A DNA stretch of 64,000 nucleotides, taken from NCBI GenBank assembly GCA_016169945.1, contig JADLSH010000127.1, forward strand, positions 870,501 through 934,500. The letters run 5' to 3'. This DNA comes from Trachythela sp. YZ-2020 (Eukaryota > Cnidaria > Anthozoa > Malacalcyonacea > Clavulariidae). A program made the translations under genes and the position numbers. The notes beneath the pieces are model-generated. The model searched no databases. It had not been told where the DNA came from and saw nothing but the letters and a program-made list of their open reading frames with translations. This document shows positions 31,601-43,600 of this stretch, one piece after another (the stretch's first letter is position 1; each line of letters begins with the position of its first letter).

Positions 31601-34600
31601 GAAATTCCAAAGACAACAGATGTGCAGCAAAATCAGTGTCACTTGAACGTTCATATCCAGCCCTTATTTTGGCCTCTTGCCACGTATAAAATATATTAGC
31701 ACTTAAATAAATCCTTTTGTGCTCTTTCTCCCATAACTTTCTATATTCTTTTCGGCTTGAAAACACTTTTTTTCGACCAGCATTCTTCCTTGAACCTCCG
31801 TGCATGGCGCCCTGGTCAGACGCCATATTGAATTCGATACACTTGAAAAAGTTGGGTGAACTTTTTCAAGTTGATCTATGCGCAGAACGGATGCGCAGCG
31901 GGTGACATAGCCGCTTTAAAACCTCTTAGAAGGCTTGACTTTGACATGTTAACGCAATTTTCCGATACGAATATTTGAATTCGCGCCTCAGCAAGAGGGC
32001 TAAAGCTCGCTGCTCTGCAGTTAAATCGTGAATTCGTGCTATGTTTGGATATTAAAATGAAACTATTGTTACGCAATATAATTAATCTTGGAATGGTATC
32101 GACCTATCAATAGCTCAATTACCACTGAATTCTTGCTGAAAGTTTCATAAAGATATCTTGTTTAGTTTTCAAGTTACAGACATTTCAAAAGTATGATAAC
32201 GCAGTAAAATACTCAGACTGTCTGAGTTTTTTCTTATGGCTTGCTGTTAGTTAGGAATTTGTTGGTATTAGTTTGGTAGATAATTAAGTCTTATAAATAG
32301 CTATGGTGGTTCTTTAAGCATCGTTCTATCATATAAAGATGTGATTCGTATGAGATTGTACCCTAAAGCTACGTTTGCTGTAGATTTTTCTATCTATATA
32401 TATATTTTATATATAGTGTAGCTTAAAACGCGCGCGCTATATTATTGTAATTTTGCGTGGCTGTAATACAAGCTATGCTTGCGGCACTATTTGAAATATT
32501 TATTATTGGCCGTTCAATGACACATCAACTATATATGACTGGATCGCTTAATTATTTGCTAGCATGAATTACATTTCAAGTATTTGGACAAATACACTAC
32601 CAAGTCTAATTTTACAAACAAAATGTGAATTCCCTGTTTGTAGACAAGTAATTATCATGCGGGAAAGTCTAAAGAGCACAAGTAACCGCACGTCTCCACA
32701 AGTAACCGTCTTTAAGCATTCAAATAAGATGCAATGTGTAGTTATTTTGGACAAATATAACTGTCTAATGTTACACACAAATTGTGAATTCGCTATTTGT
32801 TGACGAATAATCATCATCCAAGTATAAATAGCGCAAGTTACCACAAGTAACCACAAGTAACCATCAGTAAGCTTATATAAGTAAGTATATCATATATAGT
32901 TATTTAATCAAATGGTTACTTGTGGTTACTTGTGGTTACTTCTGTTATTTTTAGAAAAACACATGGTTACTTGGCATTAATATATATGTGTATTATATAT
33001 GCATATATATATAATCTGTATATAAGCATAATATACGCAATAAACACAACAATTTTGTTTGCATTAGCCACGGCTATAAGCATTATGTAATACGACACCA
33101 GTGCATTAGTTAGGCAAATTTGCGAGATTTAAAATATATTTTGCTACTGGTATGCATGTATTCAGTAAACATTATACAACAATAAAATAAAATAAGTATG
33201 AAATTAGGACTTCTTTCTCGGAGTTGCATAATTGCTCTTTTGAGTTTGCGCTCATCTCGTTGTGTCAATGATTTACGCCGACCTTGATAAGACTTTTTCA
33301 GCTTTTCGGTATTTTTATTTTTATTATCAAACCGCTTAAAAACTCTTAGAAGGCTTGACTTTGACATGTTAACGCAATTTTCCGATACGAATATTTGAAT
33401 TCGCGCCTCAGCAAGAGGGCTAAAGCTCGCTGCTCTGCAGTTAAATCGTGAATTCGTGCTATGTTTGGATATTAAAATGAAACTATTGTTACGCAATATA
33501 ATTAATCTTGGAATGGTATCGACCTATCAATAGCTCAATTACCACTGAATTCTTGCTGAAAGTTTCATAAAGATATCTTGTTTAGTTTTCAAGTTACAGA
33601 CATTTCAAAAGTATGATAACGCAGTAAAATACTCAGCAATCAGTGACATAATTATTGGACCGATTAGCCTGAAAAGGCAAAATTCCCCCCTTCCCCCCTT
33701 TTCAATGTTGGTAGTCTAACATGCATTTTCTATGTTACATGCTATTGTCTCGTATTAGGCTGTCGATGCTTTTTCCAGCAGATAAACCAACATTGAAACG
33801 GGGGAGGTGGTTTACCAGTGAATTTTGCACAATTGTGTACAAAAATACCCTTTCTATACAAGTGTCCCAAATTTCAATGTCACTGATTGTAGCTCAGGTT
33901 GAATTTTGTCACTTTGGGTTGAAGTAGGTCAATTATCCATTCTGCTGATAAATTTGAATGGAATTAAGGATTAAAATGATTATTAACTATTTTTAGTTGG
34001 GGTGAAGTGGTCGTGTTTGATTTATCAGGAACGTCGCTGTGCAGCTTAAAGGTGTGTTTGTGTTTGTGTTTGTGTTTGTGTTTGTGTTTGTGTTTGTGTT
34101 TGTGTTTGTGTTTGTGTTTGTGTTTGTGTTTCGTTAAACAAAACTTAGGAATTGAAAACGAAGAAGTTCGGTCTTGTCTATGTACTAGTAAGAAATCCAT
34201 TATTCTTCATTTACAGAACAATGCATCATCTAACGCGTATCGAAGTAGTGGTCTTTTTTATCACAGTAAGAGCATTTCTGGCCTATTGTTTCGTGAGAAA
34301 GATAAAAATAATGAAAGGTAACGAACATTGTAATCACCGTGAATTATGATGTTAAAATTGTATATCATAACGACATAGAAACGTTTCAAATCGAATCGTT
34401 TGTATTTTACTCTAGTTTGCTGGAGTTGCTTGTTATCTCCTACCAAGGACAGCTGAACAGCTACGTTATCAAGTAAAGTATTACATTATATCGTCCCGGA
34501 GTCGGTTGTGCGATGCCTGTTTAGCCTTTCTGATGGATAAGCCGAAAAGAGAACGAGTCTAGATATTCGTTGAGAAACCAAACTAAACTATCGAAGCTAT

Positions 34601-37600
34601 ATAATCCAGGGTTCGAAATAACAGTCAGAAAATATATATGATGTTTTAGGCGGCTGTATTTTGTAAGCCAAAAATTTTGCCAGTTCGCAGAAAACTTGAC
34701 GTTCAGTTATATTTTAGGCGTTAACGTTCGACAACGTTACCTCAATTCGGCGATCTCCTATAGTGATGACCGTATTTCAAATATTTACGGTAATATAGCG
34801 TGTTCAGAATGCGCCAGGAACACAATTGGAACGCGAACGCTGTTACGCTGAGTTATATTATTTCAGAGCAATATACAGGTTGTAATTCTCAGTGGCCTTC
34901 ATCACTTTGTGCATTTTAAAAAACTTCTATATTCTTTAAATTTGCAGCTGTCACAGTGGGGAACATAGCCAGAAGAACAGTTTTTCTTTTCACTCAGTTT
35001 TGCCTCATGGAGTTTCCTGTGCTGAATATTATCCACCTACGAAACTTCTCATCCTCGGCACTCCAGCCGCATGTGTCGCAGGGAAATCAGCGCTAGGAAA
35101 TGGCATTACTCTGTGGAGACTGTTGTCTGATCAGCCTTATTTCAAGCTTATCGAGGATCAAGCGTTGGAAATAAAAAAGGTAGAATATCGAAATTTAGGT
35201 CGATAGAAGGCGTTGTGATTAGCATAACAGTAGAATGGACCTAGTCACCATTTCGATAACTCACATGCCTAGTTACATCTGTTCTGATAATGTAAGCATA
35301 GAATGGAACAAAGGTAACCAAGCATTCAAATTATATATGTGAGTGAATTGGATGGCGTAAACACATCTTAGCAGACTAAGTCTATTGATTTCAGATTCTG
35401 TTCGTTTTAGTCTCAGCAAGCAACGGGCCTTGTTGGCAAGCTCTTACCAGCAAGATCGAACAATAAACAGGTAGTGACTGGATGGTGGTGTTGACTGTTG
35501 AAGCGAGAAAATTCAACCATATATATCTCTCAATTCGTACGTGTTTTCCCCATCTTTGTCTTAGCATGGTGTGTGGAAACTGAGCCTAGGTTTGGACTGC
35601 AAAACATTGCTGGTGTTACATTTCTCAGGGAGATTGACTTTGTGGGAGCTGCCGTCGTTGAAACAGAGAGAGACCTGGGAACGAACAGAGCAGGTGGGAG
35701 ATTTTTCACTCAAAATTTCCATGTCAAACCATGATGTGAGAAGAGCGTTCTCAGTTTGACTCCACCAAACACCACAGACTCCGGGTATTCTAGTTTCCTT
35801 TTGTAGTAACACTGGACCAATAAGAGATGATCCTTACTGGACCTTCTCAAAGAACAGTTTGGAACTGATTATGAACCCCTCGATGAGCGTTTTCGCTCTT
35901 GGGTAAACGCTAAGAATATATAAGTTTAAATAAATAAATTAGTTTAGTTTATAACGTAAAGTTAAATCCTTCTTTTTGCCTCTTCACCTTATTTAGCCTG
36001 AATATAAGAGCGAAGACGTCCATGTTCATTTTCCAAGTTTAAATCATTCAAAACGAAAAGGTAGATATTTAATTAATCTATATTTATGATTTACTGTAAA
36101 TCTATAGTTTTGTTATGTTCATAAAAATAGTGTGTTACTTTTCCAGTTCAACAAAAGGATTTTGTATATGACATTGGCTGGTGGTCAAACGATGTAAGTG
36201 TTCTAGATGTCTCTATTTAATATTGGGATAACATTATATTTAACATGTAATATATCATACACGAGAAGGAGTTTATTATAGTGATTTGAAACACCGAAAA
36301 GTGTGTTGAAAAACAAGGCGCTAGCCGAGTTTTTTAACATACTTTGAGGTGTTTTTAAATCACTATAATAAACGACTTCGAGTGTATGATATAGCTTCTC
36401 AAACAAACCAGTATTTAAAGAGAAATTCAACGCGAAAGTTGAGTTAATTTATGGGTGTTTATTACCGTGGTATCAAGACAACGATACGGTGGTGATTTCC
36501 TTTGTGTTTTGCTCACGAATTATTAATGAGTTTGAGAAATTAATATCACTTTCTATTTCTAAATTTAGGCAATGGTTTTAGCGCGACGTTCAGGCGCTTT
36601 GACTGTCTCAACTGTTGACAAAAGGTTAGTTCTCAATTGTATATCTCGAATTTTTTCAAAGTATTTCTTCATTCACCTCGACGTTCAATTTTCAGTCTGC
36701 AGAATATTCTTGGACAGTATGCTGAATGGTGTGAGCCATTTCCGTTAGTTACCAGTGCCCACAACGGCGGCTTCCTTATCTTAGAGGTAATGTAGATTTA
36801 AGATTGGTGATGTTAAATATGAATTGAAAGCAAATAGTTTCTTTTGGGAATGGTTTCTTCAAAATATTGTATTACGTTTTTAACGCGTAACTTGAATATG
36901 CTCCGAAGCTGAAAAAACCTGCAAATTGTAAAGGTTTGGGCTAACTATGAAGTAAAACTTACCATGAAGCTGTTATTTCGTATTGTAGTGTGAGAACAAT
37001 GTCGTGTCTCTAAGTCCAGTACGGAAGAATATGGTTGCTGACCGTGAACAGGGGGCACATGATGATGACGAGGAAGATGAGGAACATCACGTGGTTACAA
37101 AAACCAGAGAACTCGCAAAACGTGTAAGACAGAAACGTTCTTTGTGTGACATAGTTTCGTCTCAGTTGTACGTGAGAAGACTGCTTCCAGTTTAACTTTA
37201 CCAACGTTTTCTCCCGTCCCCCTACTTCGATGTAACACTGGACCAATAAAAAGAACAGTGATTGCCTTAGAGATATTCGTAACTCTAGCCTTTATTCTCA
37301 ACGGTAGCCTATTCAGTAATTTTCTGATTTTCAAAGGGCCGTGTATACTATATCTAAATTACATTATATTCACTATATTACATAAACAAAAAATTAATCA
37401 CTATATACAATGTCAAGATAGCCATAACTGGCACAAACAAGTATTTAACCATTATTAATAAGAGGTGGTATTTAACCGCTGTTTAAAAGATATCACTGAT
37501 AGGTTTTCAAGATTATTTGTCATTTTACTTGGACGTTCGTTCCAGTGTTTTGCTGCTCTATACGAGAAACGTTTTTAAAGAAAATTTGTCTTCGGTTTTG

Positions 37601-40600
37601 GCAAAGCTAATTTGATATATAGGTACTCCTCAAATAGTAACTATTGTTCTCACATTTAGTAAAAAGCTCTGCAAGATGTTCAGGCAGTAGCCTTTGTGTT
37701 CTTTTGAATGTTTTCAGGTCTTGTATTTTCTAACCGAGAGTGAAAGATTTCGTCCTCCTGTTAGAAGACCAAAGTTAGTTCATAACCTTTCATCCACAGA
37801 CCATTTGCATAATTACTGGAGCATTATACACGCATAGGCGGCATAGCGTCGACTTCATTCTTTTGAAAACAGACAGAACTTCAAGCATTACACAGAAACA
37901 TCAAAGATTGAAAAGAAATAGAGGAATGAAGTGGAGGCTATGCGTGTGTAATGCTACGCTCCAGTGATTCTTCAAATGGTTTATACAGTGCATATTCCAT
38001 GTACATTTGCTGCCGATTTGAAATTCTCTTATTTTATACGAACAGTAGGTTTAAGTCCAACCACTTTTGTCATTTTAGGATTTTAAAACAAACCTACCGA
38101 CTGCTCTGCCTTCGTTCCACCACGCCCGAGGAACTTTATGCAAGAAAGGTCAGGATAAATTATAAAATAATGTAACCAAACAATATGCGATGATTTGTGT
38201 CTGGACTACCTGAAAAATATCAAAAACACTTCGACGTTTCGTAATCATTTTCAGATAGTTCAGACACAAATCACGGCTGTTAAATAAATTGCATTATTTT
38301 ACTACCTGTAATAGACAATTTGAGTTACTACCTGTAATAGACAATTTGCATTTGCATCTAGGCGAAAAAAAGTATATTCCCGGAAAGAACATACTAAAAT
38401 TAGTAAAATAGCAAAGTTTGGTTGCGAAATGTTGTAAAATGCGGAAAATATAGCCTTGCAAAGTTTGCAAATTTGGTATACTTTTGTATTTGAGCCGAAA
38501 ATGGTAGGAATTTCCGCACGTAATACAAAAGTATACAAAATGTGCAAACTTTGTAAGGCTATATTTTCCGCATTTTACAACATTTCGCAACCAAACTTTG
38601 CAATTTTACTAATTTTAGTATGTTCTTTCTAGCTGTGGTGATTGATTCCCATCAAAATTTAGTCTATAATCCATTGAAATTTGACTTTTTAGATTGAACT
38701 TGAAGAATATGGCGAAGCGTTGGCTCTTGCCCAGTCCTATGATCTAGACTGCGACCTCGTTTATCAAAAACAATGGAGGAAATCGAAAGTGACCGTCTCG
38801 AGCATCCATGATTATCTAGTAAGGAGTTTATTTCTTTAGTGGTTTATTCCCTTCTGCTATTTGTTGAACGAATTGTTATAGATGCAGACTCTCGATGTAA
38901 TATATCATACACGAGAAGGAGTTTATTATAGTGATTTGAAACACCGAAAAGTGTGTTCAAAAACAAGGCGCTAGCCGAGTTTTTTTAACATACTTTGAGG
39001 TGTTTTTAAATCACTATAATAAACGACTTCGAGTGTATGATATAGCAAACAAACCAGTATTTAAAGAGAAATTCAACGTGAAAGTTGAGTTAATTTATGG
39101 GTGTTTATTACCGTGGTATCAAGACAAAGATACGGTGGTGATTTCCTTTGTGTTTTGCTCATGAATTATTAATTAGTTTGAGAAACCTATTTCTTTATCT
39201 TCTTATCAGAGCAAGGTAACCAAGCGTATATGGGTTTTACATGAATGTCTCGAGCGAGTCGCGGAGGACCTGGATTCGACTAAAGCGCTATTGAAGTATG
39301 GTTTACACGGGACTGGGCTCCCTGTGCTGGTTGCCATGGGTGATACGGAACATCCATTTCTGATCGAGGAAAATGAGGAAAATGAAGTGGAAGCACGGGA
39401 CGAGGGGGAGAATGAGAAGATATTATTGAAAAGTATTGATTTTAACAAGTGCGTGGATTTTTATGTTTTTCATAAAGGATGAAAGCTAAAACGCTGCTTA
39501 ATCTCATAGATTCTATCTTTAAGACTAAACTGTTCTCCCTAGAGGTCCATCCGTTATTGGTTCAGTGTTAATACAGGAGGAAACCTAAACTAAACTGACT
39601 TTATTTATACTGGATAGCTCTATCAATTCTAAACTGTTCTTCCTAGAGGTCCAGTAAGGGTCATCACTTATTGTTCCAGTGTTACTACAGGAGGAAACCT
39701 AAACTAAACCAACTTTATTTATACTGGATAGCTCTATCAGTTCTAAACTATTCTCCCTAGAGGTCCAGTAAGGGTCATCACTTATTGTTCCAGTGTTACT
39801 ACAGGAGGAAATCTAAACTAAATGACTTTATTTATACTGGATAGCTCTATCAGTTCTAAACCGTTCTCCCTAGAAGTTTTACTGGATAGCTCTATCCGCT
39901 CTAATCTATTCTCGTTTTTCAGATTATCAGTTGAACAACGTAATATATGTCGTTACCGTCTGCGCTTCTTAAAGTACTGGGACCGACTCTCAACATATGA
40001 AGCAATTCTTGGTGGGCCCGCAGTTGCACACGATACCTTTGACAGCAGTTTCTTCACCAAGTTTCGGGACAGTAATATTGTTGAAACATCCGTAGAGTTT
40101 GCAAGGGTAAGGACCTGGCTTCAGCTAGCATCAGAATGCGTTTCAAAAATATGTATCTATATTTTATATTGATATAGGATAACGACTCGAACGCAGTAGA
40201 CTGTCTATTGACTTATCACGGAAAAGAAACTTTGCCTCGTTACCTTTCCATCTTGTCGAATTTCCCCGAAACCACCTCACCGTTTGATTACAGAAGTCTT
40301 CTCCCTGAAGCAGGGTAGGTATTTTTCTTTGGTGATATCTCAGTGGAGGTAGTATTCTACAATAGGCTGTAGTGCTTTGTGTCTGAACTACCTGAAAAAG
40401 ATATCTCAAACGTGATGGTCCAGTGTAGGTAGTATTCGACTTGATGTAATCGGTCACTGAAAAGCCCCGACGGGGAGTGAGCTGAATAATATATGTATAT
40501 CTATGTATGTATGTAGGTCGTATTCTACAATAGGCTGCCGTGGGTTGTGTCTGGACTACCTGAAAAAGATATCTCAAAACGTGCTAGCTGGTCCAGTGTA

Positions 40601-43600
40601 GGTAGTATTCTACAATTAGCTGCCATGGTTTGTGTCTTCTTTAGAATGGACGAAAACGAGCCAGATGTTTATGACTGGGAGCAGAAAACATGGCGGACAC
40701 AAGATTGGGTGGAAAATCCACGATATTCAAAAATATTTGAAAACGAAGCTGAGGAAGACCCGGGAGAGTTTCTGTATAGTCAAAATGGCGACCTCAGTCT
40801 TTTCAGGTAAGATAGCGTCTTTTTTGCCAATTTTCCGCGGAGGACAGCTGTGTATTAAAATGGAAGGTAAAGTTTATTCGTAAAAAGGCATCCTATTTCT
40901 TCGTTCACTCCTTATAATAATATACTGCATGAACTCTTATATATAAACAACTCTTTATTATGAGTAAGGTCTCTCTGTTTTAGTGGCAGTCTGAACAGTA
41001 AGATGCTCACAGAATGGTACAAATATCGGGCTCATGAAATAGAACAATGTTCCAGTCAGGTAAAAGAAAACCAGAACATTATAAGGTGTGGTTCATGTAT
41101 TTGGAAAACATCAGAATAACTGTTTTGTCTTTTTGAACATTTTTTAGATTGACAATGCTTTAGAACTTGTAAAACTTGGCAAGGAAAGAGGGGTCAAGGT
41201 ATTTTAGTTTGTATTTTGAACCGATTTTTCTAAATGGACTTCCAAATTTTGGATTCATATTATAATTTTGAGGTAACGTTCCAGATATATGTTGAGTTTT
41301 TCTGTTCCTTAGGGCTTAGCATCTTTACACGATGACTTGATTACTTTGAGTGTTCTGGTTTACGAGGTATGACAATGGTATGCACGAAATCTAGGCATTG
41401 AAGTTTTGTATTTCTTAAACATACAAACAACAAATAATATTTTCCCAAATATGATTTTATGTATTTGATAGTGCCAAGGAGACTGCATTATTGACCTTAA
41501 GTCATTTCAAAACTTGAGTAACCTGGAAAAGATTAAACTTCTGCTCTCAAAGGTGAGCTCTGCTGTGTACTTATAAAGCTTTTCAGATGCTTATATACAG
41601 TAAGACATAATCTCTAGAACGTGTGGTGCCAGTGTAGGTAGCGTCTATACAATAAGCTTCGGGTCTTTAGGATCAATCTATCTGAAAAATACAACAAGAA
41701 CTTCGACGTTTCGAGCGAAGGCCCTTCGTCTGGAAGTTAGTGGACAAAGAGCCTTCGCTCGAAACGTCGAAGTTCTTGTTGTATTTTTCAGGTAGATTGA
41801 TCCTAAAGACCCCAAGCTTATTGTACAGTCAGACATCATCTTTGTTAGTAACTCGTATTGTTGCCTGTAATATTTTAGTCTACGGAGCGGTCGTTCATCA
41901 AGGATTTCAAGAAATGGGTGGTTCCATTCTTGGACAGAGTGGAAAAACGAAATCGAGGCAGCAAAGCCAAGTTGACACAACAATACATGACAGAAACAGC
42001 AAAGGTGCGTAAACTAAACTAAACTAAACTAAACTAAGTGTGAGTGTGAGTGTGAGTGTGAGTGTGAGTGTGAGTGTGAGTGTGAGTGTGAGTGCGAGTG
42101 TATTTATACTGGATAGCTCAATCAGTTCTAAACTGTTCTTCCTAGACGGGTCCAATAAAACTAGGCCATTATTGGTTCAGTTTGAACGTAATAATGCTTT
42201 GTTGAAATATTGTTTAATATAATAAAAACCATTTACCTATGCTATACATTTTGAATTTTTCTCTTTTCAGACGGATCTGACGTTTTCGCTCAAAATACTT
42301 CAGCAATCCTCTTCAGAGGTGAGAATTAAATGATTCGATTATTTTTTTTAAGTTGCCGTCTTACTTCCAATCTCATTTCGTTGACAGTTAACTGAACCAT
42401 TTATCCCTGATGTTGCTCGACAAATGAAACTGGCAATCGACTGTACCTATCTTTGCTCCAGGTACAAAACTATTTTGATTCCCATTTGTTATGTTATATT
42501 CTTTGACATGTAACGATATGTTTTTTGCTCTACAATACACGAATAATTGAACCGTTTTTGTGTGTCTTTGTAGAGAGGACCAACTCGAAGAAGCAAGTCT
42601 GATTTTGAAATGCTTTTTATCAGGCGCGGAAGGGTAAATCTAACCACTATTAAGACTTGTCTATCGAGTATCGTTCTTGATTTCATGCTATATTACTTAA
42701 AATTTACTAATTTGCAATTTTATTACACGTGTGTTCATGTTATCTTATAGGGTTTTATCACAACAGATTGTCGAACTTCGAACTAAACTAGACGAACTAA
42801 ATTTACACTTAGAGTGAGTTTTCTATGACTTTTCAATAACCTATTGGTTAAATTTTAATTAATTATTAGTAAATTTAAGTTCATAATTAATAAATTGAAC
42901 TTCAAACTGTTTTATTGATTGCGTGTGCTTTTACCTTTTAGAGGGGCAAAAATTCTATCAGAAAACGGTTTTGCTAAACCAGTCTCATATTTAGTCGACA
43001 CTAAGGTTCGCTAACTGTATATCCTACAAAATATCCTACATTAATTCATTGTGTTGCTATTTATTTTGCTATGTTGCCATGTTTGCTATGTTGTAATTTT
43101 ATGGTCTATTTTATCTTTAAGGCTGACAAAGAAGCAGTAACATCTCTTATGATTTCTTTATCTGAAATTGCCAAACACAGGTTTGTTAATTGCCAGATGT
43201 ATTGACCTCGAGATACGGCCTTCGGTCTTCATAGTTCGATAAGAACCTAGTGTCCGAGAATGTCCGAGTACTTTTGGCTGCTAGGGGCCTGGGACTAGTT
43301 CGTTATTCCAAAAAAATATTTGAAAATTTGAATTTAGTCTAATATATTATATTTTACTTAAACTAGAAGACATTGCAATCGATTTACACACCTTATGGTA
43401 CTGGGACAAAATATCCAATCGAGTAAAAATATTTTGAAGTATAAAAGTATAAAAGTGTTCTCGGCAGGGCTCGAACCTGCGACCTTCCGCGTGTTAAGCG
43501 GATGTGATAACCACTACACTACGAGAACTTGATACCTATAGGTGGTAAAATTATTCTATATAAAGGCGCGTTGTACTTCTAAAGGCGTGTTGTATTTGCA

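Larger units (their letters stand above)
25800..31826 (-). pseudogene. Kolobok-type transposase, frameshifted
   Basis: Minus-strand pieces: 31826-31594, 31512-31367, 30705-30539, 30439-30335, 30082-30017, 29138-28296, 27926-27850, 27744-27613, 26748-26555, 26235-26167, 26022-25800. The N terminus (GGSRKNAGRKK, FAAHLLSLEFRRR) is a conserved basic leader. The core has LVSGDGQCDSPGFNAK (first Asp), HSLDVWHKAKS (second Asp), DMWIGLLHHVCNNHEW and HTGGIERANSLSLVYTPKR (Glu), a DDE/D arrangement, then VYKARKQLTAIDWNYH. Breaks: exon 3 is one base out of phase and its halves read in different frames; the 29138 junction is out of phase; frames change near 28930, near 28390 at the NMEK motif and near 28335. 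Part of this may be homopolymer error in the assembly. As it stands it cannot encode full transposase. Confidence 0.82.
22993..31915. mobile_element. Kolobok-type DNA transposon, 8.9 kb, with P2X7-ballast cargo gene
   Basis: Both ends begin AGCGGCTATGTCACC, and the TIRs match over about 39 bp with one substitution (A versus C at TIR position 16). TTAA lies directly outside each end (22989-22992 and 31916-31919), the target duplication of Kolobok (and piggyBac). The minus-strand transposase has Kolobok signatures (DGQCDSPG, DVWHKAK, GGIERANSL), which exclude piggyBac. Two genes converge: plus-strand cargo 23086-25532 and minus-strand transposase 31826-25800. Their start codons lie 93 and 89 bp inside the two ends. 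Nested MITEs (about 29160-29420 and 30845-31078) and transposase frameshifts indicate some age. Confidence 0.88.
21528..33996. other. NBAS intron 7: 12.5 kb host of a nested transposon stack
   Basis: Exon 7 ends at 21527 (HR/S codon split) and exon 8 resumes at 33997 with an AGT junction codon and matching phase, so NBAS is uninterrupted. Most of the intron is the composite 21609-33889: 253-bp TIR element, repeat unit U-A split by a Kolobok transposon, repeat unit U-B, 253-bp TIR element. Median-sized neighbouring introns are a few hundred bases. Confidence 0.9.

Noticed and set aside
22989..31919. piggyBac origin for the TTAA-flanked element
   Set aside because: piggyBac also uses TTAA, but the transposase motifs (DGQCDSPG, DVWHKAK, GGIERANS) and long TIRs fit Kolobok.
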